Shown: positions 46,994 to 59,180 of the stretch, in pieces | How the letters are laid out: each line of letters opens with the position of its first letter | How positions within the stretch are numbered: the first letter of the stretch is position 1 | Source of the DNA: Globodera rostochiensis | Taxonomy: Eukaryota; Nematoda; Chromadorea; Rhabditida; Heteroderidae | DNA: 64,000 nt | Direction: 5' to 3' | Assembly (NCBI GenBank): GCA_018350325.1 | Contig: JAEVLN010000002.1 | Span: forward strand, 4,509,456-4,573,455 | The notes under the pieces: generated by a model | Told to the model about the DNA's origin: nothing | What the model saw: only the letters and a program-made list of their open reading frames with translations | Database searches by the model: none | Translations under genes and position numbers: made by a program

Positions 46994-47508
46994 CCAAATT
47001 CCATAATTTAGTTCAGCACGTGCCGTTAATTTATTAACAATGTTAATTTAAGTATTAAGTTTTCATCATTGTAGCCTTTTTAGTTTACAAATAATATTTT
47101 AAGCTTACTTCGATTTTCAATTGTTAAACACAAACATAAATCTGGTTTAGAGCATTTTAAGTATCAAACCGTAGATTTATTTCTTGTTATGTTTATTTTT
47201 AAAATTTTTCAAATGAATTATCATTAAATTTATACCTTTATAGTTATTGGTAACGATTTTCTGCAATAATTATTAACAATTTCTCAGTTAACAAATTTAT
47301 AGCTTTTGGATCTGCATAACCATAATCATATTATTTTTATTAATCTTGATTATATTTTAATTTGATCTTATTTTACAGAGTACTCGCGCTGGTCTGGACG
47401 TTTGGTCTTAAAGTTTCAATTTTACGTTAAGCTTATTTATTTTCAGCCTGTAATTATAATGTAATTTATTTGAATTTGATTTTTTTTCTTTGTAACATAT
47501 GTTTTTAG

Positions 47509-47596
47509 ACCTTTGATGCCATCTCATTATGCCATCGAGTTTCCGCAGCGGAAATATCAGGACAGCCTAATTCGTTATCTGTCCATGCTTACATAA
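47509..47596 (+). CDS. candidate terminal exon PLMPSHYAIEFPQRK
   Basis: The acceptor CATATGTTTTTAG ends at 47508. After one carry-over base the frame PLMPSHYAIEFPQRKYQDSL then IRYLSMLT ends TAA at 47594, exactly where GC content falls. The phase-0 alternative is open longer but runs into T-rich DNA. This is one of the clearest single islands. No family recognised. Confidence 0.42.
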
Positions 47597-49734
47597 AATT
47601 GCCGAGTTTGTTATTTTTTATTATGGTAAAATTAACATGCTTTTCTATATACATTTTTTAGTTTTTTTTGTTTTGTTAAAAAACATTCATACACATTATT
47701 GCCGGCAGTATTAAATTTTTTAAGTTATTTTCTGTAAATTAACTTTTATTTGTCTTTCGACGCATTGGGCAACTATAATTTTTAATGCAATTCTTTAACA
47801 CAGCGTAACTCAATTCAAATTATATATTAATATTTTACAATTATTTTAGTTAATTTTATTAAATTATTACTTTATGAAAAGGTTCATCCAAAGCCTTTTG
47901 AATTTACAAGGGTGGTATTAAAATGTTAGCAGCAGGAGCACCAAATTTTTGATGTTTCATATTAAATATACGTTAATTAGAAGCAGAAGTTAATGTAACC
48001 AATTATTTGTTTTATTTAAATTAAATTTTAAAATTTATTGTTTTGGCTGATTGATAGATGTTGGCTTCTTGAGTCATTTATCAATTCAATTTTATACTAT
48101 AAAATCATTCTAAAGAAAATAAAGTGAGCTTCAGCAAATATGTGTTACACGTGAACAAGTACCCTTAACATAATCGGAATAACCAAATTCGTCGGAGGGG
48201 GAGGGGGGGAGGTGTTAAATTGTTAAATCTTATTTTATTTTATATCATTTGATTTCTATTGTTTCATTTTACCAAATTTGTTGCGGTTAAAATGGAATGT
48301 TGAGCAAACATCTAATATTATGACAACTTGTTTAATGCTGATTTTAATGATAAATTTTATTTTTTTACCGGTTTGTTTATTTTATCTTTAATTTTATTGA
48401 AGGGCTTTTCAAGAAAATTGCGCAATTTATAAAAAAATGTTTCGTATTGTGTTTTGAATATATATATAAAATATGTTTATCATTTTTATGTTTTTTTTAT
48501 TATTTAAGATTTTATGATTTTTTCTCTTAAATAATTTTTTCGTGGTTTGAATAATATTGTTTTAAAATCTAATTTAGCAAAAACCAGTCATCAGGACAAA
48601 GTTTTTCGAGCACGTAAATATTGCACATTTATTTTTAGATAAGTCCCAACGTGTATTCAATTTCTCAAAACGATTCTAATGAAGAGTGTGGTGGTAAATA
48701 TCTAGGCATATTATTGAATTAGTAGAACTTTTAATTATTTTTTATTTATTAGAAAATTTATTGAAATAGATTAAGAAATAAAATAACCACAGGTTAGTCC
48801 ATTTAAATAGTTCTAACAGAATCCATTACAATAAGTTATGCTTTAAAAATATTTTATTTTACAGTTGAATTTGAGTTATCTATATATTAACTACTATCTA
48901 TCTTATTACTGTTATTTATTTTAATAAACAATTTTAGCCAATAGATTTATAATAATTGTTTTCTAGTTTTTCAAAGTTAGTTGATAACACTATTATTATT
49001 TAAATATAACAACTTTTATTATATAATTATTTTTTTTTATTTTATAATTTTGGATTAATATTATTGTTATTTATTTAAAGGTGTTGTTTGTAAATTAAAT
49101 TATTTATAAAGTTTGTTTTGTCGTAATTTTTTTGTTATTTTGTAGAGGTTAAATTGTTAGAGTTAAGTTTATATACATTTATATTTATTTTTGAGATAGA
49201 TGAAGAAAGCCAATCGGACGATTCGAATTATACATTTTGCTTATTTGGCAAATTTTTGATTCTTTGTAAATAATTTATCGTAAAAAATTGCTAATGTAAA
49301 ATCAAGGTTTTTCTTTGATTCACAATTCCGACAGCAGGCTATTTTTTAATACATTTTTTTAAATTAAAAAAAACTAATTGTTTGTCTTTTTCTTGAAGGG
49401 ATTTTATAGTCATTTGATGTGTTGGTTGCTCATTAACAAATATTTTTAATTTTATTTTAAATATTATCAGACTAAATAAACCGAATTCGTTGAATTTGTC
49501 TTCAAATAAATAATTAGCATCATATGTAATTCTTGTGTATTGAAAAAATACGATTTGAACTTGTTTTTAATTGTTTAATTGTCAAATGTAACAAATGACT
49601 TTCTTGTTCACAACTCAATTAACGATTATAATATACGTATTTTCCTTTATAATGTTGAAACAAGATTAAATAAATTTCAATGCTATTTTATTAATTATTA
49701 AATTTATAGTTCTATTTATATTTAGAGTAATCTT

Positions 49735-49865
49735 TAATGTTAATTTAAAATACCTTTTTTTTATTCCAGTGGTTGGTTAATAAATACTAAGTTTAATAAT
49801 ATAATTTAACATTTTTATCTTTTTGTTGCAACATTTTTCAGTTAGTTGTAGAGCATATGCGTTCG
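49735..49865. repeat. duplicate of 60410-60565
   Basis: Shared words in order: AAAATACCTT, AGTTTAATAATATAATTTAA and TTTTTCAGTTAG, with a short insertion in the 60.4-kb copy. It is noncoding as far as I can see, but both copies end in an acceptor-like TTTTTCAG. Confidence 0.75.
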
Positions 49866-50537
49866 GGAAAATATTGATAAACTCTCTGCAAAACGAAATT
49901 TATATAAAGTTAGCGTAAAAAACGTCTATTTGTTTTGCACCATCTTAACGATTTCACATTCGCTTCGCAGAGTGCGTCACGCAGCATACTAACTGCAAGC
50001 TATAAATATTATTTTAATTATTTTTGAAGTGAGAGCCCTTGCTGTAATTGTTTAGAGTTTTCTGTCTTCGAATATAATGATTTTATTGTTTTAAGATTAA
50101 TTATATTTTTATTTATAGTAAAAATCATTATTTTAAATTTAACTTATGAATTTCTAACGTGTATAAATTTGTTTATGCTACTCGTATGTCAAAACAATAT
50201 TACCGTAGTGCTTACCGCTGAACCAGTACAGCCACTCCAACTTTGCACACATCCATTAGTGTTATAAGATTAAGAAAATGTAAAGGTTCTAGTTGACTTT
50301 ACGCGTCCCAAACAAGTTTACGCAGTTTATGCCTCCCAAACAAGTTTACGCATCTTTTTACGCGTCACATGATTTTTTATGTTTCCTATTCAATTTAAAA
50401 AAAAAAGTAAAGTTTAGCTTTGTAACAAACAACTGAAACAATAGACAAACAATTTCAAGTCTGAGTGCTTATACAGGATAACTACAACGCATCTCTTCTT
50501 AAACATGTTGAAAAATTTTCTCATTTGAATGATAACG

Positions 50538-50741
50538 TCAGAATGCATACTGAAACAAATAAGTAGGAAACAATTCAGGTGTGGTTTCATGTAAGTGCTT
50601 TAACCCTTGTTTTAATGCCCGCCAAGTGGCTTCTATGCCCTGAGTATGAATTTGAGGTTTTAATGTATCAACAAAGTACAGCTGGTGGTTAACCCATTGG
50701 TGATTGTATTGTTGTTGCCAATAGTTTTGTTTCATGTTCAT
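50538..50741 (-). CDS. ISXO2/Merlin-type transposase C-terminal remnant
   Basis: The minus ORF contains the family's characteristic end of the DDE domain: HQWVNHQLYFVDTLKPQIHT followed by QGIEATWRALKQGLKHL and FPTYLFQYAF. In this family the HTQ.IE.TWR.LK motif carries the last acidic catalytic residue (here the E of GIEATW). The ORF is 67 aa against roughly 250-350 aa for full-length members; the first two catalytic acidic residues and any zinc ribbon are absent. It is therefore a 3' fragment of a Merlin-like DNA transposon. Paired CCCAAACAAGTTTACGC words at about 50308-50355 may be its subterminal repeats. Confidence 0.85.
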   Translation of the reverse strand: MNMKQNYWQQQYNHQWVNHQLYFVDTLKPQIHTQGIEATWRALKQGLKHLHETTPELFPTYLFQYAF

Positions 50742-51044
50742 TTTATTCTTTTATTTTATTTTTTATTTAAATAGCAAAGTTTATTTATAGTTGGTCCTTG
50801 CAGACACTTTTCGGTGTTAGAATCCCTCCATCTCCCAATTATGGATGGTTTCGGAATCCTTAAGGTTTATAAATTGTAAATACATACTTATTCATTAAGT
50901 TTTTGTTTTTATTATTTTAAAATTTTAATTAATTACAAAGAAATAAAATGCATAGTTGATGATATTTGATTTAAATGAATTTTTAATTTATTTGGTTCTC
51001 GCTTTATACAATATAATAAATATGTATTTTCTGCTTGTCCTCAA

Positions 51045-51141
51045 GTTCGCGCTGCGTCATAACTACAACATCACGCCGCAACTTCCGCTAAAGACGCACA
51101 GGCAGGGAAATCTAAAATATTTTAAAAATCGATTAGTTTAG
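51045..51141 (+). CDS. candidate terminal exon FALRHNYNITPQL
   Basis: The acceptor-like TGCTTGTCCTCAAG ends at 51044 and is followed by FALRHNYNITPQLPLKTHRQ then GNLKYFKNRLV and TAG at 51139-51141. The frame is open upstream to ATG 51022 (MYFLLVLK), which may be run-on through T-rich DNA. The final 15 bp belong to a direct repeat (51125-51290 and 51460-51600). Confidence 0.33.
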
Positions 51142-51620
51142 TATATCATACAAATTATTCCGCATTTATTATTTATTGTTATTTTCAAGTTTAGATTAAA
51201 CCTGACCCTTTGATCATAAAATAGTATTGTTCCATTGCGCTGAAGTGTTTTAATAATATTTTTAACGTTTAAAAAATTAGCTTCATATTTAATATTAAGG
51301 TTTTATTGATAAATAAAAGAATTTTGTTAACTGTAAAAATTTCATTTAAAAATATTAAATTTTCATGCACTTTCTGTGCTCTTGCTGTGAGATGATTTTA
51401 TTGTTTTCAAAGTTAAAAATGATTAATTATATTTTTATTTGAAGTAAAAATAATAATTATAAAATCGATTAGTTTAGAATATCATATAAATTATCCCGCT
51501 TTTATTATTTATTGTTATTTTCAAGTTTTAGATTAAAACCTGACCCTTTGATCATAAAATAGTATTGCGCTGAAGTGTTTACATCATAATATTTTATTAA
51601 CATATAAAAAATTAGTTTCA
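51125..51620. repeat. two direct repeats of about 140 bp
   Basis: 51125-51290 and 51460-51620 share AAAATCGATTAGTTTAG, TTATTTATTGTTATTTTCAA and CCTGACCCTTTGATCATAAA in the same order. No ORF is maintained. Confidence 0.85.
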
Positions 51621-52166
51621 TATTAATTTTGATAAATGTTTAAAATACTAAATCTATTCTAACACAAATTACATCCGTTTAAGTTATAATGCTAAGATGG
51701 CCTACTTAGTAAATAAAAGTTGATTTAAATCTATTTAAAACGCAATTTGTTTCAGAGACTTATTTTTCCTCGTCGTCCGGTTTTTTCCGATCAATAACCA
51801 AGGCCTACATGCATTCTGATGTTTTCCCCAAGAAATTTGGGTTTAAACGGAATTTTGTAATGGGATAATTTTAATATATTTTATATAATCAAATTTAAAT
51901 TACCTTGTAAACATTAGGTTTATATCATTGGCTCGAATCTATTGTAATTTCATAAAAAAATACCCTGTATTTTTTTATGACAATTCCACGATTTGCAGCA
52001 TTTCTTGCATTGCTTTAAAAAAATTTTTTAACGTTGTAGTACAATTAAAAATTGGGTAATTAAATTATTTTTGCATTTTAATCAAAAGATATATAACAAA
52101 TATTTCTTAAAATTTTAGTTTGATCTTTGCTATGGCTTAAATTTTAAATTAAAAGAAAAATAGTTT

Positions 52167-52259
52167 TACGACCGGAATTCAAGACCAAAATTCAGCAATT
52201 GCCCTTTCATTACCCGTACTTTGCTTCTGGGCATTGAGATTATATTAATAAGTTTTTGA
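52167..52259 (+). CDS. paralogue of the 33820 exon
   Basis: This is the same frame and stop as 33820-33912, with AAAAATAG immediately upstream as a possible acceptor. It sits in the older segmental duplication, of which 53.5-58.1 kb is the continuation. Replacement changes are D to T and S to G, plus changes in the last few residues. Confidence 0.42.
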   Translation, partial: YDRNSRPKFSNCPFITRTLLLGIEIILISF

Positions 52260-52549
52260 CGAGAAGCGTTTTTCAAGTTTATATGTATCCACGAGTTTTT
52301 CTCCTTTAAGCCTTGGCTGTCCGATGCATTTAAACAACTTTCATATTTTAAGGTTAATCAACAAAAACTGCACTTATTTTTAAATTATATAATTCTTCAT
52401 CAATTAAATTTTTTGACTCAAAATATATAAAAATTAAATTTATGCTTCGAGCTATGCTCTTGTCTTAGAGAGCTGAGCCCCTATTATTTTATATTAATGA
52501 TTATACATAGCATCGCTAAATAAATTTATTCCATTCGTAAATTTATAAC

Positions 52550-53047
52550 TAGGGCCCAGATTTATATGTGCTAAAAACCCCAAAATATGTATGTTTTTAT
52601 GTGCCTTAAAAATGCTAAAATATATATTAAAAATCCAAAAAATGCCAAAATATGTGCTAAAATATGTGAAAAAAGGCCAAAATATAGTCAGTTTATGCAT
52701 AAAATTTTCAAAAATTTAAACAACTTTCAAGAAATGGTCCTAATTGAAGTAAAAAAATAAATAAAAACTTTTATAGACAAATTAACGGCATTTCAGAACA
52801 TTTTTTTTTAAATATGGAATTTTAAAAATTTTCATTTTTTGGTGGCAGAAAACAGTCAATTTTAGGGGTGCATTTTTTGAAAATTTTTAAAAAGTCAATT
52901 TTAGGGGTGTATTTTTCGTTATTGCATTTTTGTTAAGGAATTTTTTGAAAATGGCGAAATATGTGCTAAAACTCTGAAAAAGCTCATAAATATATACTAA
53001 AAAAATCCCCCAAAATATGTTTTAATATGTGCTAAAAAGTCGCCCTA
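52550..53047. mobile_element. MITE-like element rich in AATATGTGCTAAA repeats
   Basis: The left edge TAGGGCCCAG and right edge (inverted) TAGGGCGACTTTTTAGC are short imperfect inverted ends. The interior is A-rich on + with repeats of AAAATATGTGCTAAAA and two copies of a unit containing TTTTAGGGGTGCATTTTT. No target duplication is clear. Pieces of its right edge (GTCGC..TAATTCAAAAA, GGGCTTCTCTCATC) recur at 58127 and 60690. Confidence 0.55.
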
Positions 53048-53477
53048 ATTCAAAAATTTTCAAAACAAATACTATTTTTGGGCTTCTCTCATGGTAAGGA
53101 TCCACGAAAAAAATATGTTAAAACATAAAAATCCTATCTTAATTTATTAAGCCCCTGTCGTAGCAAACCTCTGCAACTAGTGTAATAAATGTTTGTAGAC
53201 GTTATAGTAATTTATTTTGGGTAAGCTGAGCATTATATAATAACTCTTTAAAATTTAATTAACTGAATTTTATTTTGTAATTCCATATTAAATTTATTAT
53301 TGTTTTTCATTGTATTTATTCATAATTATTATAAGTAACTTATACATTTAATCTGTACTTGTTTTACTTTTAAATTGATATCTTCATTTTTTTGTCTGAT
53401 TCATCATCATTAAAGTGAATGTGTAACTAAATATTAAATGGGGACCGTTACTGACAAATCTTAATTCTTTAAAAATT

Positions 53478-53648
53478 ACAACTTCAGAATGGAAGCTCAC
53501 GCACCTTTCGTTTGTTGCATCAAATTGTGGTTTGAGGTCAGTTTATATTTTTTTACCCTCACTTTTGACACAGCGATGTGTAAAATTAAGTTTGTTTATA
53601 GTCTTTGATAAAGTTCGCAAAATGGCGCCAATTCTTCTGCATTATTAA
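53478..53648 (+). CDS. 57-codon open frame, copy B of EWK-SFVASN island
   Basis: The + frame is open from ACA 53478 to TAA 53646-53648. Acceptor-like TTACAACTTCAG ends at 53486, after which the frame is EWKLTHLSFVASNCGLRSVY, then IFLPSLLTQRCVKLSLFIVF. The 36574 copy supports the first two thirds by synonymous and conservative changes. A GAG|GTCAGT-like donor at about 53535 and a GACACAG acceptor at about 53572 could split it in two. Confidence 0.33.
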   Translation, partial: TTSEWKLTHLSFVASNCGLRSVYIFLPSLLTQRCVKLSLFIVFDKVRKMAPILLHY

Positions 53649-53830
53649 AAACTAAGGTTGCTTGTGCCTTTGTCTAATGTTTTTGTTTTGATTTAATTAT
53701 ATAATTCTAATAAGTTTAAAAATTTAATCTAAATTTTGTCAACTTTGAAAATCATACTTTTTAGAAACTAAACTGTTTAAAATTTTAATTCATTTTAAAA
53801 GCCATAAATTTTACATAGTTTTTCTTCTAG

Positions 53831-53859
53831 AGCTTATGCTGACAAGAAGAAGTTCTTGA
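53831..53859 (+). CDS. paralogue of LMLTRRSS terminal exon
   Basis: This has the same acceptor (GTTTTTCTTCTAG) and peptide as 36912-36940, differing only by synonymous bases. It lies in unit 1 of the recent tandem duplication; an identical copy lies at 55768-55796 in unit 2. Confidence 0.38.
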
Positions 53860-55767
53860 AGCTTATTAACCGCATTTGTTGAGCTTTCCATCTTAGCCGC
53901 ACACTCTTGTCCCTCTGCTCTGATAGGTTTTCCGATGAACGCAGCAGCGTTTAAATTATTTCATAAATAGTGTTATATAGTTGCGAATAATTAGATTTAC
54001 CCACTTTTTTTGATATTAAACTTGTTTTAAATTTGAATAGTTTAACTAAGGACAAGTTTATGGGAACCGTCAAGGTTTTTTCCATTTCGCGAACTTTTTT
54101 AGTAGCTATAACGTTATATTTAATAAATAATTTATTGCTAAACTTTTCAGCGTTAATGAACGATCCTGATACCTCTCACAGTACATTTTGTACTCTTGAA
54201 ACTTGAACTTTACTTTATAGGTTTAAATTTATTTCCTTTATTTTCGTATATGAATTTTCACTTAGTAAATTATTTAACTTTAATATTTAATTTTTTTGCT
54301 TAGATTTTTTTCTCTTTTATATGCATTTTTAAAATAAATCATGACTTGATGTTTAACTTTATTTGCCTTTTAAATACATCCTTTTGGGCCAAAGTGTTTC
54401 CGCCGACCAAGCTCGATTCGCGAAGAATTTCATCGTTGACGTTTTTTAATTTTGTTTATTTGTCAACAACGAACCAAATTTTGTTAAATATATACCTTTA
54501 AAAACAGCATTCACGACCTGCATAGAGTAACGCTTTTGGAAGTCCATTAAACAGTTCATCAACTGCTATTTTTTAGTGATTCATTTTTACACTGCTTTAA
54601 AGAAAAATTATTTTTTGGTTTAAAACAAAGAGCATTAGCATTATTTATTTTTTAGTTTTTGATTACTCGGAATAATTTTTTAATTTGAAATTTTTCAATA
54701 ATTTTATATACTGTGTGTATTTTTAAATTATTCTTACATTAATATAACTTATGTAATAAGAATAATTTCATATTAAAAGGTTCGTGCTTTAAAATATTTT
54801 CTCAATTTTTAACTTATAATATAGACCAAATCGAATACGATCCAATAAACACTTAATTTATGGTATGGTTTTTTGGGCTATTGCTGCTAGATTCGGTGGC
54901 ACATCTGGTATTAATCCATGATTTTTAGTTGTTAAAAATTTACATAATTTTAGTCTGCTTTTTGGTTTAAGTGTAATATTATTTTAAAAAAGCTAATTAA
55001 ACAATATTATTTATATTTTTATTTTTTACTGTTTTTTGCTTAAGCTTTTATTTTTTGCCTAAACAACTTGCTTGATATCTTAATTTATTAAGCCCCTGTC
55101 GTAGCAAACCTCTGCAACTAGTGTAATAAATGTTTGTAGACGTTATAGTAATTTATTTTGGGTAAGCTGAGCATTATATAATAACTCTTTAAAAATTTAA
55201 TTAACTGAATTTTATTTTGTAATTCCATATTAAATTTATTATTGTTTTTCATTGTATTTATTCATAATTATTATAAGTAACTTATACATTTAATCTGTAC
55301 TTGTTTTACTTTTAAATTGATATCTTCATTTTTTTGTCTGATTCATCATCATTAAAGTGAATGTGTAACTAAATATTAAATGGGGACCGTTACTGACAAA
55401 TCTTAATTCTTTAAAAATTACAACTTCAGAATGGAAGCTCACGCACCTTTCGTTTGTCAAATTGTGGTTTGAGGTCAGTTTATATTTTTTTACCCTCACT
55501 TTTGACACAGCGATGTGTAAAATTAAGTTTGTTTATAGTCTTTGATAAAGTTCGCAAAATGGCGCCAATTCTTCTGCATTATTAAAAACTAAGGTTGCTT
55601 GTGCCTTTGTCTAATGTTTTTGTTTTGATTTAATTATATAATTCTAATAAGTTTAAAAATTTAATCTAAATTTTGTCAACTTTGAAAATCATACTTTTTA
55701 GAAACTAAACTGTTTAAAATTTTAATTCATTTTAAAAGCCATAAATTTTACATAGTTTTTCTTCTAG

Positions 55768-55796
55768 AGCTTATGCTGACAAGAAGAAGTTCTTGA
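55768..55796 (+). CDS. paralogue of LMLTRRSS terminal exon
   Basis: This is the tandem-duplicate copy of 53831-53859, identical over the exon and acceptor. Its independence is only as good as the tandem duplication itself, which could be an assembly artefact. Confidence 0.33.
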
Positions 55797-57019
55797 AGCT
55801 TATTAACCGCATTTGTTGAGCTTTCCATCTTAGCCGCACACTCTTGTCCCTCTGCTCTGATAGGTTTTCCGATGAACGCAGCAGCGTTTAAATTATTTCA
55901 TAAATAGTGTTATATAGTTGCGAATAATTAGATTTACCCACTTTTTTTGATATTAAACTTGTTTTAAATTTGAATAGTTTAACTAAGGACAAGTTTATGG
56001 GAACCGTCAAGGTTTTTTCCATTTCGCGAACTTTTTTAGTAGCTATAACGTTATATTTAATAAATAATTTATTGCTAAACTTTTCAGCGTTAATGAACGA
56101 TCCTGATACCTCTCACAGTACATTTTGTACTCTTGAAACTTGAACTTTACTTTATAGGTTTAAATTTATTTCCTTTATTTTCGTATATGAATTTTCACTT
56201 AGTAAATTATTTAACTTTAATATTTAATTTTTTTGCTTAGATTTTTTTCTCTTTTATATGCATTTTTAAAATAAATCATGACTTGATGTTTAACTTTATT
56301 TGCCTTTTAAATACATCCTTTTGGGCCAAAGTGTTTCCGCCGACCAAGCTCGATTCGCGAAGAATTTCATCGTTGACGTTTTTTAATTTTGTTTATTTGT
56401 CAACAACGAACCAAATTTTGTTAAATATATACCTTTAAAAACAGCATTCACGACCTGCATAGAGTAACGCTTTTGGAAGTCCATTAAACAGTTCATCAAC
56501 TGCTATTTTTTAGTGATTCATTTTTACACTGCTTTAAAGAAAAATTATTTTTTGGTTTAAAACAAAGAGCATTAGCATTATTTATTTTTTAGTTTTTGAT
56601 TACTCGGAATAATTTTTTAATTTGAAATTTTTCAATAATTTTATATACTGTGTGTATTTTTAAATTATTCTTACATTAATATAACTTATGTAATAAGAAT
56701 AATTTCATATTAAAAGGTTCGTGCTTTAAAATATTTTCTCAATTTTTAACTTATAATATAGACCAAATCGAATACGATCCAATAAACACTTAATTTATGG
56801 TATGGTTTTTTGGGCTATTGCTGCTAGATTCGGTGGCACATCTGGTATTAATCCATGATTTTTAGTTGTTAAAAATTTACATAATTTTAGTCTGCTTTTT
56901 GGTTTAAGTGTAATATTATTTTAAAAAAGCTAATTAAACAATATTATTTCAATTTTTATTTTTTACTGTTTTTTGCTTAAGCTTTTATTTTTTGCCTAAA
57001 CAACTTGCTTGATTATTCA

Positions 57020-58070
57020 ATTTAAATATTTATAAATTTCCATGAAGGTGGACGCATCAACTACTTGAGCGTCGCTTCCATTGATGTCCGGAACGCAAAC
57101 ATTTTTATTAAATCCTTTAAACATTTTGATTTACAAACACGTAATTCGTATGGTTAATATAGTTTTTTATGACATATTTATTACCTTTCTAATGTTTAAA
57201 GCAAGAAGTGAATTTTTGAGTACGGCGAGGGGGAGGGGAGGATGGGGTATTTTCGAAAAAATGGACAACACGGACAAAATCAATAAAGAATGTTCAGTCG
57301 CTTTTGTCTGGCAATTTGAACGCTCTCCAGCTCCACAATCAGCTTGTCCCGTGTACCAACAGAAAAAAAGCATCGAATGAGAACAAAAATTAAAAACTGA
57401 TTTTTTAATTTATCAAATTATTTTATTCATTGATTTTTGAGCATTTATTTACTAAATAATTTTGTCATGAATAATTTCATACTTAGAGGTCAGTTTTATA
57501 TTCGTTCTATTTGATTTAATTAGCACAATGTTTTTAGTCCGAAAGGCATCATTTTTATTGCACTTCCAGTCTTGTTGAACCAGATATTATTATACGGAAA
57601 TTAAATGTAAATTTTTTTCTTTAATGTTAAAAAGAATTTGCATTTTTCATTTGATTTTTCTCTAAGGCACTTAGTATGTAATAATACTTATTTTTAACAG
57701 ATGATAGAATTGATTTTTCGTTTTAATTTATTCACTTGTCTTGAAAACCGCTGTTGGATTCTCAATACCTTTCCTGCGATGTTGATAAATAAAAGTGGAA
57801 TTTTTATTACCAAAATTCATTAGGAAAAATAAATTTCCTTCTGCATTTGACACATAATTAAACCGTTGATAGTGTAAATATAAAAAAATAAGACTATTTT
57901 CTTTTTTCAGAATGTAAAAATTATAGGTATCTTAAAAAATTAATTTTTAATTTAATTATATTTTTTAATTCAAAGTTTTTATATTACTAATTTCATTTTT
58001 TTAAAACCTGTATTTATTGGAATGCAAAGCATACTTTTATATAATTGTCACTAAACCTCAATTTTTCGAC
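57020..58070. repeat. older segmental duplication, right copy continued
   Basis: This matches 37740-38700 in order. At 57040 the frame HEGGRINYLSVASIDVRNAN is shared with HEGERINYLSVASIDVRNTN at about 37766; both read on to a stop after SYG. It contains the open-on-both-strands GC-rich island at 57192-57380. Confidence 0.88.
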
Positions 58071-58498
58071 CAGTAACTTTGGCGTGTAACAACAAATGTT
58101 AATTTATATTGACTAAAAAGTCGCTTTAATTCAAAAATTGGGCTTCTCTCATCAAAATCTGTTAGCTAAAAAATAGGTTAGCCTAAAAAGTTTCCCTTAT
58201 CTTTACGCTCTTTTACAAAAAAATCTCGACAATTTTCTTAGCTAATATCGTTAAATCTTCAAAAAAATTTCCACACAGGACCTCGCAAGTCCAAAATTGT
58301 TCATTACGTAGAAAGACTATCTTCGAAGCATTTGCAAGTTGCTAAACGCCATCGACTCGGGGTTTTTGTTTGCCGGGAACGGGAATAACCGGGATTCAAT
58401 TTATCCTTAATAATGACATCATCAAGCGACAGAAATAAATTTTAGTGGTGCCGGACCTACACAATTTGAAATTTTCATCCAACAAATCGCCAATGTGT

Positions 58499-58860
58499 TT
58501 TCAGCCATTTAATTCTAACAAAAACACAAAACAATCAAAATGTGTTGAAAACACAAGCATTCTGCCATTAAACCAAACAAAAACACAAAACAAGTAAAAC
58601 GTTTTTAAAACACAAGCATTCTGCCATTAATCCTAACAAAAACACATAACAAGCGACATGCTTGGAAAACATAAACATTCAGGCATTTAACCGAACAAAA
58701 AGACAAAACAAGTAAAACGTGTTTAAAACACAAACATTCAGCCATTAATCCTAACAAAAACACATAACAAGTGACATGTTTGGAAAACACAAACATTTAG
58801 GCATTTAATCCAAACAAAAACACGAAACAAGTAAAATATGTTGAAAACACAAACATTGAG
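58499..58860. repeat. minisatellite, 59-bp unit, about six copies
   Basis: CATTC(A/T)GCCATTAA recurs at 58558, 58617, 58676, 58735 and (diverged) 58794, a 59-bp period. Units alternate between two types (ACAAAACAAGTAAAACG and ACATAACAAGCGACATG), giving a 118-bp higher-order dimer at the right end. The minus ORF over it (58605-58796) is a by-product of the period and I do not call it. Confidence 0.92.
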
Positions 58861-59180
58861 CGTCAGAATGCATCAGAATTTGTTATTTGCTGTTCTGGAA
58901 ATAGTCAGAATGCACCAGAATTTGCTGGTCCGGAAAGCCAACTGGACCAGAATAAGGCTCTCCGGAAAGTCAGTATAGACCAGAATTAGGTTTTCCGGAA
59001 AGACAGTTATGAACCAGAATTCGTTATTCGATGTTCTGGGAATTCAGAATAGACCAAAATTTCGTGCTCCGGAAAGCCAACTAGACCAGAATTTGGTGTC
59101 CAGGAAAGCCAATGGCCCAGAATTATGTTTTCCTGAGTACCTTGAAGAACCAGAATTTATTGTTTAATGTTCTGGAAATC
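58861..59180. repeat. second minisatellite, ACCAGAAT/TCCGGAAAG units
   Basis: Immediately after the 59-bp array, CCAGAATTNGGTTNTCCGG-like units of roughly 30-40 bp repeat about eight times with variable spacing (for example GGTCCGGAAAGCCAACTGGA and GTTTTCCGGAAAGACAGT). Longer units contain GTTATTYGMTGTTCTGG. The sequence is GC-richer than its surroundings. Confidence 0.85.

Larger units (their letters stand above)
53136..57013. repeat. recent tandem duplication, two 1.94-kb units
   Basis: 53136-55076 and 55077-57013 are nearly identical: period 1941 bp, with a 5-bp deletion in TGTTGCATCAAA of unit 2 and a few one-base indels. Unit 2 starts directly where unit 1 ends (GCTTGAT|ATCTTAATTT). The near-identity contrasts with the much more diverged copy at 36.5-37.7 kb, so the duplication is recent or an assembly artefact. 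Confidence 0.95.

Noticed and set aside
55326..55508. Minus ORF of 60 codons
   Set aside because: It is antisense to the EWK-SFVASN island, whose + frame is supported by comparison of copies.
58605..58796. Minus ORF of 63 codons with repeated FVFSKH-like peptides
   Set aside because: It lies wholly inside the 59-bp minisatellite; the open frame follows from the repeat period.
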